36,456 bases of DNA, from positions 1-36,456 of the forward strand of contig CACWNW010000032.1 of NCBI GenBank assembly GCA_902762305.1, read 5' to 3'. The notes under the pieces were generated by a model, which was not told the origin of the DNA, did not search any database, and saw only the letters and a program-made list of their open reading frames with translations. Origin of the DNA: Fibrobacter succinogenes. Its GTDB lineage: Bacteria > Fibrobacterota > Fibrobacteria > Fibrobacterales > Fibrobacteraceae. Each line of letters opens with the position of its first letter. Position 1 is the first letter of the stretch. Of this stretch, positions 21,439-29,996 are shown in pieces. Position numbers and translations under genes: made by a program.

Positions 21439-22007
21439 TGAGTACGCCGGTTGCCGTTACTAACTGCTATGTGATAGAAAAGGCTGTCAAAGACCTGATT
21501 GAAGGCGGAAATGTCCCGCAGATGGTCTTCAAGGCGGTCGATATCCAGAAGGAATTACAGACCATCACTCACCCGAGCTTTACGGTCGCCATCATCAAGG
21601 GCGATTTCGAGCCAGAAGGAATGGACAAGATTACGGAGTCCGTCGAGGTGGTGGTGACACTCATCGTGAAGAACCTTGCGAACGAGGAACAGCGCAGGAA
21701 GATGATTCACCCGATGGTGTCCTATGTGGTGCAGAAGCTGCACCATAACGATCTCGGGCTTCAGATGGAGCCCCTAACCGTTAGCGGCTGGAACGATGTC
21801 TCTACTGCGGAACATCTTGGCATTGCCCTGACGCTGTTTGAAATCAAGTTTAAGACGCAGTTCACGGTCGTGCCCGAAGCCGCCGAAGAAAACTACAGGG
21901 AACTGCTCTCCATCGGCTCTACGTTCCAGAGCGAAACGCCCGAACACGAGGTACTTGCCCAGGGCGAAGTCATTTTCAAAGAGGTAAACAATGAACCTGT
22001 CCCCTAA
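21438..22007 (+). CDS. DUF1834 tail-terminator-type protein (Mu gp37-like)
   Basis: A 189-aa protein in the place of Mu gp37 (DUF1834), between the DUF1320 protein and the sheath. It contains the alpha/beta core with KDLIEGGNVPQMVFKAVDIQ, a beta segment (ESVEVVVTLIVKNLAN) and a helix with RRKMIHPMVSYVVQKLHHND. These proteins probably cap the tail or join it to the neck. It overlaps the sheath gene by 17 bases, and the GAGGT of the sheath start lies inside it. Confidence 0.78.
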   Translation: MSTPVAVTNCYVIEKAVKDLIEGGNVPQMVFKAVDIQKELQTITHPSFTVAIIKGDFEPEGMDKITESVEVVVTLIVKNLANEEQRRKMIHPMVSYVVQKLHHNDLGLQMEPLTVSGWNDVSTAEHLGIALTLFEIKFKTQFTVVPEAAEENYRELLSIGSTFQSETPEHEVLAQGEVIFKEVNNEPVP

Positions 22008-23481
22008 TATCCCCGAAACTAAAATCCCGGGTTCGTACACGGCCTACAACTACTATGCGGGCCCGAACGGACTCCCCGCCAACATCCAGAAGGTGCTGCT
22101 TATCGGCGACATTTCTTCTGCGGGAACGCTTGCCGCGAACAAGCCCACCGAAGTTGCCACCGAGACCGAGGCCTATGAATTTGCAGGTGCGGGGTCCGTG
22201 CTCATGCAGATGTACAAGGCCGCCAAGAAGGCCTGGAAGTATGCCCAGATCACGATGCTCCGCCATGGTGCCGTGACCGGTTCTGCAGCCACCTGGTCGT
22301 TTACCTTTGCAGGAACTGCTACCAAGGCGGGTAAGGTGTCCGTCATTTGCAACGGCATTGAATATGCCGTCGGCGTCGCCTACGACTCTACGAATCCCGA
22401 TGATTACAAGGCCGTCGCCGAAAACCTTGCTGAAGTCATCAACAATACCCCCGACGCACCGTTTACCGCTGTCGCTACTCAATCCAGCAGCGTCTCGACC
22501 GGCGAAGTGGTTCTTACCGCGAAGTGCAAGGGTGAACACATTGCTAACGGCACCTTCACGACCGGTTCTGGTGCTTCGGAAAGAACCTTTACCATTCGCG
22601 GTGGCTATAGTGTGGAAGCCAAGAGTGCCGCGGAAGGCATTACCGTAGGTTCTGTTACCGTTTCTCCGGGTGTCGGCGACGTGGATCTTGCAACTGCACT
22701 TGCTGCAGCCTTCCCGGAACGCTTCCACATCATCGTGAGCCCTGTTTGTGATCCTTCCAACCTCGGTAAGCTCAAGGTTCATCTTGATGCCGCTGCCGCC
22801 CCTCTCGAACAGCGCGGCCAGCGTGCTATTTGCGCGGAGGTATCGGCTACGGCTACGGAAGCCAAGGCCGAAGCGCTCGACCAGAACTACGAACGCCTGC
22901 ATATCGCTGCGGTCAAGAACAAGATCAACGCTACCGTGTGGGAAATCGCGGCTGGTCTCGGTGCGATTTTTGCCAGCAACTCCAAGCCGAACGTGCCGAT
23001 GAACAGCGTAGCCATTCCTGGCCTTGCCACCCCGGCTTTGGAAGACAAGTGGAGTGGCGAAGAACAGGATCTGCTTCTCTACGGCGGCGTGATTCCTCTC
23101 GTCGAAGAAGATAGCCAGCTCTGCATCGTGCGTGCCGTGACCACTCGTACAAAGAATAGCGGTTCTGAATGGAATAAACTCAACGATACCGGGGTCATCG
23201 CTTCGCTTGACTATTTCCGCGAAGCTATTCTTTCTACGCACAAAGTGAAGTTCAAAAACAAGGTTATCCATGCACTCCTTGCGGACGCCATCAACGAAGA
23301 AAACAAGAAGGTGGCCGAAGACCTTGAAAAAGAAGAAATCTTGCGTTACATCAAAGAATACGAAGACCAGTTCGTCACGCAGGAATCGACGAACGTACCT
23401 GGCCGCATGCTTTGCCAGATTCCGGCCCCTGTCGTGCCTGGCCTGAACCAGATCTATTCCACCATCGACCTTTACCTGTAA
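21991..23481 (+). CDS. Contractile tail sheath protein (Mu gpL-like)
   Basis: A 496-aa sheath subunit that forms the outer contractile cylinder. N-terminal SPNIPETKIPGSYTAYNYYA and the conserved region HIIVSPVCDPSNLGKL plus MNSVAIPGLATPALEDKW are as in Mu-type sheaths; the C-terminal RMLCQIPAPVVPGLNQIYST is the usual end that contacts the tube. A Ser/Thr-rich outer insertion lies around residues 130-220. Followed after 10 bases by the tube gene. Confidence 0.92.
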   Translation: MNLSPNIPETKIPGSYTAYNYYAGPNGLPANIQKVLLIGDISSAGTLAANKPTEVATETEAYEFAGAGSVLMQMYKAAKKAWKYAQITMLRHGAVTGSAATWSFTFAGTATKAGKVSVICNGIEYAVGVAYDSTNPDDYKAVAENLAEVINNTPDAPFTAVATQSSSVSTGEVVLTAKCKGEHIANGTFTTGSGASERTFTIRGGYSVEAKSAAEGITVGSVTVSPGVGDVDLATALAAAFPERFHIIVSPVCDPSNLGKLKVHLDAAAAPLEQRGQRAICAEVSATATEAKAEALDQNYERLHIAAVKNKINATVWEIAAGLGAIFASNSKPNVPMNSVAIPGLATPALEDKWSGEEQDLLLYGGVIPLVEEDSQLCIVRAVTTRTKNSGSEWNKLNDTGVIASLDYFREAILSTHKVKFKNKVIHALLADAINEENKKVAEDLEKEEILRYIKEYEDQFVTQESTNVPGRMLCQIPAPVVPGLNQIYSTIDLYL

Positions 23482-23491
23482 GGAGTGAACC

Positions 23492-23851
23492 ATGAGAATT
23501 TCTTCTTTTACTCTCGTCAAAGACGGCTCCAGAATCACCGACTTCTCGAAATTCAAGGAAGGTGAAACCGAAGTCGCCACCACCGTAGAAACCTTCTACG
23601 GCGAAGACTACATCAAGGTTCCGGCGAAGCATTCCTTCTCGCTTACCTACCTTCCGAAATCCGGTGCAGACCTGGACTGGGTCAAGGAAGAGGCTTCGAA
23701 CGATAACGGCTGGACCTTCATCATCAACTATGTTGGCGGTAACAAGGTCACCTATACCGGCGTTCACCTGCTCAAGTCCACCCCGAACGAAGTGGACGGC
23801 AAGACCGCCAAGGAATCGCAGCTTGACTTCTACGCAGAGGACAAGAAGTAG
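23492..23851 (+). CDS. Tail tube protein (Mu gpM-like)
   Basis: A 119-aa beta-rich tube protein, the inner cylinder under the sheath. It begins MRISSFTLVKDGSRITDFSK and contains FYGEDYIKVPAKHSFSLTYL and WTFIINYVGGNKVTYTGVHL. Length and position (directly after the sheath, before the tail chaperone) match Mu gpM. AAGGAG lies upstream of ATG 23492. Confidence 0.88.
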   Translation: MRISSFTLVKDGSRITDFSKFKEGETEVATTVETFYGEDYIKVPAKHSFSLTYLPKSGADLDWVKEEASNDNGWTFIINYVGGNKVTYTGVHLLKSTPNEVDGKTAKESQLDFYAEDKK

Positions 23852-23853
23852 CC

Positions 23854-24414
23854 ATGACCGCTTTGTCTGACAAAATCAAGGCCGCCCATGATGCCGCCGA
23901 AGAGGTCGATGTCGCAGAATCTGCGATTATCGACCAAATCAAGGCGTCGCACGATGTCTTCAAGGATATCGAGTGGCCCGGTGTCCCAGGCGTGAAAGTC
24001 CGAATGAGGCTTTTGACGGTCTCAGAAGCCCGCAAGGCGAAAGTCGATAACCAGCAGGAGTTCAACCGTGACGGTATCGAAATCGGCATGCAGAACCTGG
24101 CGGACTACCGCGAACAGGAAGCTGTGCACGGTATGTGGCGTGCGTTTTCTGACCCTGCCACGGGAAAGCCGGTGTTCACCAGCGCCGAGCACATGCGAAC
24201 CCTGTGCACCAATGACGAACTGAAAGCCTTGTGCGATGCCTACAATGCCTTCTCCGACGAGAACGACCCGAACCTGGAAAAGCTCTCGGACGAAGAATTT
24301 GAACAGCTCAAGGACATTCTCAAAAAAAAACCGGACCAGATTCGCTCGAAAGTCTTAAGCTTGCCTGTAGCCTGGAAGCTTCTGCGTATTTTGGTTGCCC
24401 CGCAAGAGAACTAA
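23854..24414 (+). CDS. Tail assembly chaperone, zero-frame product (Mu gp41-like)
   Basis: A 186-aa protein in the place of Mu gp41, between tube and tape measure. It is mostly helical (AEESAIIDQIKASHDVFKDI-type start, QEAVHGMWRAFSDPATGKPV, LKALCDAYNAFSDEND) and probably coats the tape measure while the tube grows. Its end crosses a run of nine A (24322-24330). A -1 slip there gives a longer form ending at 24491 (separate entry), the usual arrangement of G/GT-type tail chaperones. Confidence 0.85.
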   Translation: MTALSDKIKAAHDAAEEVDVAESAIIDQIKASHDVFKDIEWPGVPGVKVRMRLLTVSEARKAKVDNQQEFNRDGIEIGMQNLADYREQEAVHGMWRAFSDPATGKPVFTSAEHMRTLCTNDELKALCDAYNAFSDENDPNLEKLSDEEFEQLKDILKKKPDQIRSKVLSLPVAWKLLRILVAPQEN

Positions 24415-24491
24415 ACGACGCCCAGTGGCTCCTCATCTTTTCGATGAAGGGCTATTTGGCCAACGATAAAGGATGGCAGAGCATTGGCTGA
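23854..24491 (+). CDS. Tail assembly chaperone, -1 frameshift product
   Basis: Reading 159 codons in the zero frame to 24330, slipping back one base on A AAA AAA (24324-24330) and continuing at 24330 gives a 212-aa fusion. The extension (SLKLACSLEASAYFGCPARE, then DAQWLLIFSMKGYLANDKGW) is protein-like, and its stop (24489-24491) overlaps the start of the tape measure gene, just as in other tail chaperone frameshifts. Known biology: such fusions bind the tape measure. The shift itself is predicted, not shown. Confidence 0.72.
24322..24330 (+). promoter_or_regulatory. Slippery A9 site for programmed -1 frameshift
   Basis: Nine consecutive A, read CTC AAA AAA AAA CCG in the zero frame, offer the heptamer A AAA AAA. 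Both tRNAs can re-pair one base back. The stretch downstream to 24414 is coding in both frames. Confidence 0.7.
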
Positions 24492-26463
24492 CAATAGCGT
24501 TACATTGCGTATCGGCGCGGACCCGACAAGGCTTGAAACAGGCCTTAGACAGTCTTCCGCCTCGATTAACAGCTTTGGCGTCCGTGCCCGTGCAAGCATT
24601 GCGCGTGTCGGCAGTTCCCTACGGGGGCTTGCAGACCGTATGGTCACGCCTTTCAATTCGTTGGTTCTTGGCGGTGGGCTTGGCATGGCTGTCAAGAACG
24701 TGGGCGACCTTTCCGAATCGCTCATGTATTACGGCTTTGCGGCAAAGAAAAGCGACGCGGACACGAAGGTGTTCCGCGAATCGCTGCATAAGACGGCGGT
24801 CGAAACAGGGGTTGCCGCCAATGAAATCTTGAACGGTGTTTCAAAGATCGGTGAAATCACGGGTAAATTCGATTTTGCCGAAGAAATGGGCGGAATCCTG
24901 GCAAAGACTGCCAAGGCTTCCGGCGCATCTGTGGAAGACCTGGCTAATGTCGCATCTTCCCTGAAAGTGACCATGGGCTTGACCGCCGATGAAGTCGCAA
25001 AATTCTTCAATTCACTCATTGTCCAGGGCGACCAGGGTTCCTTTGTCCTGCGCTCTTTTGCAAGCGAAGGCAAGGCTCTTCTTGCTACTACGTCCACTCA
25101 CGGCATCAAGACTGCGGAACAGTTCGCTAGTTTCGGCGGCTATTTACAGGTGATGAACTCCCAGATTAAGAGCGAAGCGGAGCTTACCACGTCCGTCTCG
25201 GCTCTTTTCAGCGAACTCACGGCAAAGGCGAAAGACCTGAATAAAATCGGGGTCCATGTCTTTGACAAGAACAAGGAATTTAACGATTTCGACGCTATTA
25301 TGCGCCAGCTGATGCAGAAAACGAACGGTGACCTGCAGAAATTGGGAAAACTGTTTGGCGCATCTTCCATCAAGGCGTTGCAGCCCATCATCACCGAATA
25401 CAAGAATGGGTGGGAAACCTTGGATGCTATTACAAAGAGTGGCCAGGAAGGCATGACCAATACGAAAGTGCTTGATGAGCGCTTCGAAAAGGCGTCCAAT
25501 TCGTTCAACAGCAATGTTGACAAGATGAAGAATGTCGCCTTGGAATTTGCCGACACGAACCTTACGGGCCCCGTGGAGCAGCTCACGACCGCGCTTGGCT
25601 TCCTTTCCCGCCATCAGGGAATAGTCACGGCGGGCTTCAAGGCCATGGCCGTTGCCGCAATCGCCCTTGGTGCCGTCAAGATTGGAGGCCTCGTGAAGGA
25701 TGTCGCAGGGCTTGCCAAGGATATCAAGGGTATCTGGAGCAAGAAGGGCGGCGCTGGACCGTCTGCCACCAGTGCGGGCGCTTCTGCGTTGAACGCTTCC
25801 GTCCAGAAGGTATTCGTGGTCAACATGCGCGACGGTTTAGGCGGTGGCTCCGACTACATGGACGACGATGTTCCGCCTGTCAAGAATATGGCAAAGCAGA
25901 CCTCCGTGGCGATGGAAACTACCACAAGAGAGGTGGGCAAGTTCCGCCAGGGACTTTCTACCGCACGTGCGGGGCTGAACAAGCTCGGCAATACAGCCCT
26001 GGGGCGCATCGGCCTTACGGCTGCCACCACCTGGGCAATGGACAAGATCTACGACTTTGGCCAGGCGTTCATGGAATGGCGCAATGTCGTTGCCGATGTC
26101 GAAGCGAACAGCCGCGCCATGGTGGAACGTAACCAGGAGAATTTCGAAAAACGGTATGGAAGCAAGGCGGCGGTGTATAGCAAGAAGCACGGCGAAACCC
26201 TGCTCGAAATCCAGAAGGAAGAAAACAGCTTTTTGCCGTCGCAGAAGAAACTCGACAAGCTCTATGCCGACCTGAACATGTATAACACTCTGATGAAAAA
26301 CGCCATCAAAAACGGCGACGGAAAAAATGGCGTGTCTGCCCAGGAATACATGGCGAATTTTGTAATCAACATCGATTCTTCCGGGAAAACCGTAGTGGAA
26401 ACCGACAAGGGCAAGCCGCCCAAGGTCAAGGTCCACAAGAATACACCGGGCTGGGGGGCGTAA
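24484..26463 (+). CDS. Tail tape measure protein
   Basis: A 659-aa protein with the usual tape-measure organisation: an N-terminal helical part (LRIGADPTRLETGLRQSSAS), the conserved phage tail TMP region with AVETGVAANEILNGVSKIGE and VEDLANVASSLKVTMGLTADE, and hydrophobic Ala/Gly-rich segments around residues 375-410. The start is TTG 24484, which overlaps the stop of the frameshifted chaperone; GGA lies upstream. Its length sets tail length; 659 aa is comparable to Mu gp42-type proteins. It ends directly before the gpN-like gene. Confidence 0.88.
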   Translation: MADNSVTLRIGADPTRLETGLRQSSASINSFGVRARASIARVGSSLRGLADRMVTPFNSLVLGGGLGMAVKNVGDLSESLMYYGFAAKKSDADTKVFRESLHKTAVETGVAANEILNGVSKIGEITGKFDFAEEMGGILAKTAKASGASVEDLANVASSLKVTMGLTADEVAKFFNSLIVQGDQGSFVLRSFASEGKALLATTSTHGIKTAEQFASFGGYLQVMNSQIKSEAELTTSVSALFSELTAKAKDLNKIGVHVFDKNKEFNDFDAIMRQLMQKTNGDLQKLGKLFGASSIKALQPIITEYKNGWETLDAITKSGQEGMTNTKVLDERFEKASNSFNSNVDKMKNVALEFADTNLTGPVEQLTTALGFLSRHQGIVTAGFKAMAVAAIALGAVKIGGLVKDVAGLAKDIKGIWSKKGGAGPSATSAGASALNASVQKVFVVNMRDGLGGGSDYMDDDVPPVKNMAKQTSVAMETTTREVGKFRQGLSTARAGLNKLGNTALGRIGLTAATTWAMDKIYDFGQAFMEWRNVVADVEANSRAMVERNQENFEKRYGSKAAVYSKKHGETLLEIQKEENSFLPSQKKLDKLYADLNMYNTLMKNAIKNGDGKNGVSAQEYMANFVINIDSSGKTVVETDKGKPPKVKVHKNTPGWGA

Positions 26464-27741
26464 ATGGCAGAAGCGAAGACCGCAAAGCTGGGCCCGTGGG
26501 AACTTAAGCTCGTATCCATCGACGATGACATCTCTCATGCCATCTCGTCCACGACCTACCCCTACAAGAACGGGGCGGACCATGAAGACATGGGCGTCAA
26601 CCCGGAAACCTTCAAGTTTTCAGGCGTTCTCTCTAATAAAGACTACGACAATAATTATCAGTCGCTGCGCAAGTGGTTTTTGTCCATTTTCAAGAAGCCT
26701 GTAGAACTCTTTCACCCGGACCACGGGACTATTTACGGCTACCCGAAGACGGCTTCTTTCAGAAATGACCGCCGTCGCCGTTTCTGCGAGTTCACATTCG
26801 ATTTCGAAGTCGATGAAATCCAGCCCGACATCCAAAGCTACACGGACCCCTACCAGAATAATTTCAAGCAGGCGCAGGCCCTCAACCTGGAAGTCCAGGA
26901 AAGCGTGGCCCTATCGATGCAACAGACGGGCGTTCCCGACATTCCGGGTTCTTCGGACTGGTCGCTTATTGACGCGTGGTCGTCTCTTGGCGATGCCGCC
27001 CGCAGTTTTGCCAATGCGACAAGCAAGGCGATGGGGCAGCTTCTTGGAGCGCTAGCGACCGTCAAGGCACCCGTCGATGCTATAAACACCACTATCGATT
27101 ACTTGGACTCGCTATCTGGAACATTGACAAAGGCTATCCAGGAATGTTGCGATTCCTTCGTGACTCTTGCCAGAAAGACGGGCCTGAATAAAGGCAAATC
27201 CAGGGCTTCTACGGCCACTTTGGTGAGTAGCGCGTCTTCTATGCTGGCTTCCCTTTACGACGCCCCTGCGAGCGTCCGTTCGGCTTTTGCGACCCTTGCG
27301 GCGGCAACCGTCGCGACAGAGACTGCCAAGCAGATTTCCGATGACGAGAAAAAGATGGGCGAATCCTTCGCAGCTGAACGGATTGTCATGGACGACGCCG
27401 AAGGCCGTGAACTGGCAGAGGAAAGCGAAGTCTACCTTGTTACGCCTGCCGATTTGGAAGATACCCTAGCCCTGGCAAGGGAGTTCATTCAGCAAGTCCT
27501 TCCGCAGGCTGTAAGCCCTTACAGGCTCAAGAACATGGCCGCGATGCTATCCGATGCGGTGCTTCGCATAAAGCTGGAATACATGACCACAAAGACGGTC
27601 GATGTGTCCCACGAAACTCCGCTTCACAAGATTGCCCTGGAAAACGGCTTGAACTACAAGGCCGCTGAACGTCTTTGCGCATTGAACAATGTCAAGAATC
27701 CCACTTTCATGCAAGGCAAGGTGATGGTCTATGGAGAATGA
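26464..27741 (+). CDS. Baseplate/DNA-circulation protein (Mu gpN-like) with C-terminal LysM-like motif
   Basis: A 425-aa protein of the Mu gpN/DNA circularisation N-terminal family: WELKLVSIDDDISHAISSTT and YKNGADHEDMGVNPETFKFS near the start, and RFCEFTFDFEVDEIQPD. The middle is helical and variable. The last about 45 residues (THETP-type start: SHETPLHKIALENGLNYKAA, then RLCALNNVKNPTFMQGKVM) read as a LysM-like domain, a peptidoglycan-binding fold that also occurs in baseplate proteins. It overlaps the gpP-like gene by 11 bases. Confidence 0.82.
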   Translation: MAEAKTAKLGPWELKLVSIDDDISHAISSTTYPYKNGADHEDMGVNPETFKFSGVLSNKDYDNNYQSLRKWFLSIFKKPVELFHPDHGTIYGYPKTASFRNDRRRRFCEFTFDFEVDEIQPDIQSYTDPYQNNFKQAQALNLEVQESVALSMQQTGVPDIPGSSDWSLIDAWSSLGDAARSFANATSKAMGQLLGALATVKAPVDAINTTIDYLDSLSGTLTKAIQECCDSFVTLARKTGLNKGKSRASTATLVSSASSMLASLYDAPASVRSAFATLAAATVATETAKQISDDEKKMGESFAAERIVMDDAEGRELAEESEVYLVTPADLEDTLALAREFIQQVLPQAVSPYRLKNMAAMLSDAVLRIKLEYMTTKTVDVSHETPLHKIALENGLNYKAAERLCALNNVKNPTFMQGKVMVYGE

Positions 27742-28726
27742 TGAAGTCATCTTGCTTGTGGAAAAAGCGCGTGCTGACAGGTTCGTGAACTACACGATCG
27801 ATACCGACCTGTATTCACCGGAAGGCTCGTTCCAGTTCGAAAGTGATTCTAAGTATGAAGTGAACAAGGGCGATTCCTGCGAAATTTTCGTTAATCGAAA
27901 ATGCGTGATGAAGGGTCTTGTCGATTCTGTGCGTCGTTCGCTGTCTCGCAGCGGGCCAAAGCTGGAAATCGAGGGCCGTTCCGTCGCGTCCGTCCTGGCA
28001 GACTCCAGCGTGACAAACTTCGGAACTTTGCCGACTACCTTGCCCGCACTGGCTGAAAAGCTGGTGCGCGACCTTCCGTTTATCTCCAGGAAGGATTTTG
28101 TTTTCAAATCGGGCTCCGATAAAGTCAAGGTCAAGAGAAAGTTTGTGGAACTTTCTCCGGGCGACAGCGTTTTCGATGTCCTCAAGAAGGCGGCGAATTC
28201 GCAGGGCTTCCTGTTCTGGGCGTCTCCCGAAGGCGAACTGGTCTTTGACAAGCCGGTTGAGCGCGGCAAGGCTGATTTCAAGATCCACGCCTTTGAAAAC
28301 GGCGAGGAAATGGACTACATCGAAGGAGCCGTTACCGAGACACTGAACGGGCAGCACTCTCTCATCAAGGTTATCGGCGAAAGCCAGGATGATGACGACA
28401 TCAAGTATGTGGCGGCAAAGGTGAAAAACGACGATTTCCCGTTCTACCGTCCGCTTGTCGTGAACTGGAACGAAAACGAGGGCCCTGCAAAGCGCACCGC
28501 AGAGCTCCAGCTGGCGACGGAAAAGGCTTCCGCAATCCAGCTCGAATATACAGTTCCCGGACATTCTCAGAACGGAAAGCCCTGGACAATCAACGCATTT
28601 TGCGATGTAGAAGACCATTACAACGGCGCTGTGGACTCCTACCTTATCAAGCGCCGCACGTTCACGCTTGACAGGCAGAACGGCAAGCGCACGCGCCTGG
28701 AACTCCAGCCGGGAGGCTCCCTATGA
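27731..28726 (+). CDS. Baseplate hub protein (Mu gpP/gp44-like)
   Basis: A 331-aa protein of the gp44/late control D type, the hub on which the spike sits. It opens with EVILLVEKARADRFVNYTID, has KGDSCEIFVNRKCVMKGLVD and RSGPKLEIEGRSVASVLADS, and the middle part KAANSQGFLFWASPEGELVF as in other Mu gp44 homologues. It ends LDRQNGKRTRLELQPGG, the usual hub C-terminus. ATGA overlap with the spike gene. Confidence 0.88.
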   Translation: MENDEVILLVEKARADRFVNYTIDTDLYSPEGSFQFESDSKYEVNKGDSCEIFVNRKCVMKGLVDSVRRSLSRSGPKLEIEGRSVASVLADSSVTNFGTLPTTLPALAEKLVRDLPFISRKDFVFKSGSDKVKVKRKFVELSPGDSVFDVLKKAANSQGFLFWASPEGELVFDKPVERGKADFKIHAFENGEEMDYIEGAVTETLNGQHSLIKVIGESQDDDDIKYVAAKVKNDDFPFYRPLVVNWNENEGPAKRTAELQLATEKASAIQLEYTVPGHSQNGKPWTINAFCDVEDHYNGAVDSYLIKRRTFTLDRQNGKRTRLELQPGGSL

Positions 28727-29187
28727 TGAAATTTTTCACTAGCGTCGTGACAAGCTGCAAGGATATTGCTGGAAAACTCCGCAGTATCAGCGGCAAGGCC
28801 AACGGCATACAGTTCGAAGAACGGCAGATGATGCAGCACTTCGGCTTCATCAGCATTCCAAAGTCCGGCGAACGCTGCCTTTTCCTTCAGTTCGGCAATG
28901 TTGTCATTGCGGTCGCAAGTGACGGCAAGGACCGCCCCGCCGTAAAGGAGGGCGAAACGGCGCTTTACAGCGACAAGGCCCACTACATCATCCTCAAGGA
29001 TAACGGCACAATCGCCATCAAGGCCGATGGCGGCATCGATGTCGATGGCGACCTGCGCGTGAACGGCGAGGTGAGCGACAAGGTAGGCAAGCTCTCCAAG
29101 CTGCGCGACAACTACAACCAGCACACCCACATCGGCAACCTCGGCGCTCCTACGGCACCGACGGACAAACAGGACACGGGGGCGTAA
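28723..29187 (+). CDS. Baseplate spike/assembly protein (Mu gp45-like)
   Basis: A 154-aa spike protein: an OB-fold N-terminal part (QHFGFISIPKSGERCLFLQF then VVIAVASDGKDRPAVKEGET, followed by ALYSD) and a C-terminal beta-helix needle (YIILKDNGTIAIKADGGIDV, DGDLRVNGEVSD) that punctures the cell surface. The last residues (HTHIGNLGAPTAPTDKQDTG) include the HTH pattern of His that binds iron at the spike tip in Mu gp45-type proteins. Confidence 0.88.
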   Translation: MMKFFTSVVTSCKDIAGKLRSISGKANGIQFEERQMMQHFGFISIPKSGERCLFLQFGNVVIAVASDGKDRPAVKEGETALYSDKAHYIILKDNGTIAIKADGGIDVDGDLRVNGEVSDKVGKLSKLRDNYNQHTHIGNLGAPTAPTDKQDTGA

Positions 29188-29682
29188 ATGCTTGACCTGG
29201 ACACTCTCGATTCCGAATTTTCCCGGATTGTCAAGTCTGCCGACGGCAAGACAAGCGTGGCCCCGCAGCTTGCCAAGGCATACGACGACTACGCCAAGGG
29301 CGGCATCATTCTCGGTGCGGACCTTTCGGCGGGTGGCGACAAGTCTCTCCTGGAAAGCGCATTCTCGGTGCTCGACCCGTCCAGCGGAACGCCTGCCAAC
29401 ATGGCGGCGAAGCTCTGCGCCTACTGGCAGGGCCTTCCTAAGCCAGGAATCCCGTCCCACGGTGGCGTGGCTGTCGTGTCCGTCGTTCCGACCTTCGCGG
29501 CTGCCCAGGCGGGCGTTCTGGCAGCCATAATGGCCTGTGTCACCACGAATGAAGTTCAAAAGCCATACAAGAAGCTTTTCGGAGACATTGAAACCGTCTT
29601 GAAGACCGCCGTCTGCACCGTCACCGAGACCATGCCCACGACCCCGCCGAGCCCGTCACCTTTCCCGGAGACATTACAATGA
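29188..29682 (+). CDS. Hypothetical baseplate-cluster protein
   Basis: A 164-aa protein between the spike and the gp46-like gene, a place where Mu has no gene. It contains a central Gly/Ala-rich segment with PNSGTPANMAAKLCAYWQG-like residues and a hydrophobic stretch (GVAVVSVVPTFAAAQAGVLA), and ends in a Pro-rich tail. It overlaps the next gene by 4 bases. The operon position suggests a minor baseplate or tail component; no family recognised. Confidence 0.65.
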   Translation: MLDLDTLDSEFSRIVKSADGKTSVAPQLAKAYDDYAKGGIILGADLSAGGDKSLLESAFSVLDPSSGTPANMAAKLCAYWQGLPKPGIPSHGGVAVVSVVPTFAAAQAGVLAAIMACVTTNEVQKPYKKLFGDIETVLKTAVCTVTETMPTTPPSPSPFPETLQ

Positions 29683-29996
29683 CTACTGACCAGATTAAAG
29701 AAGAAGTCCAGCTTTCGCTTACCGTCGCCAAGGGTTCCTTTTACAAGAAGCCCGAATTTGGCCATCGCTTCAAGGAACTTGCCCGGGAAGTGGCGTCCGA
29801 AAAGACCAGGAGCAGGGCCGAGACATACGCCGCCGAGGCGTTGCAGTGGATGATTGACTACAAGCACCTTAAAAGCGTTGTATCGACGGCTACCTATGTC
29901 GATAGCGACAAGCTCCAGGTGCATGTGGAATGTGTCGCATACAATGGCGACGTGATTGAATTTACCCGTTTCGTGGAGGTTAAACAATGGCCGTAA
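29679..29996 (+). CDS. GP46-family baseplate wedge protein (gpW/gp25-type)
   Basis: A 105-aa protein in the place of Mu gp46, between spike and J. It has the length and layout of the GP46 family, a small wedge protein equivalent to T4 gp25: an N-terminal helical start (TTDQIKEEVQLSLTVAKGSF), the RAETYAAEALQWMIDYKHLK helix and a C-terminal beta segment (LQVHVECVAYNGDVIEFTRF). Overlaps J by 10 bases. Confidence 0.82.
   Translation: MTTDQIKEEVQLSLTVAKGSFYKKPEFGHRFKELAREVASEKTRSRAETYAAEALQWMIDYKHLKSVVSTATYVDSDKLQVHVECVAYNGDVIEFTRFVEVKQWP

Noticed and set aside
21976..23583. A 535-codon minus-strand frame opposite the sheath gene
   Set aside because: Antisense shadow of the sheath; composition is artificial and no start signal is present.
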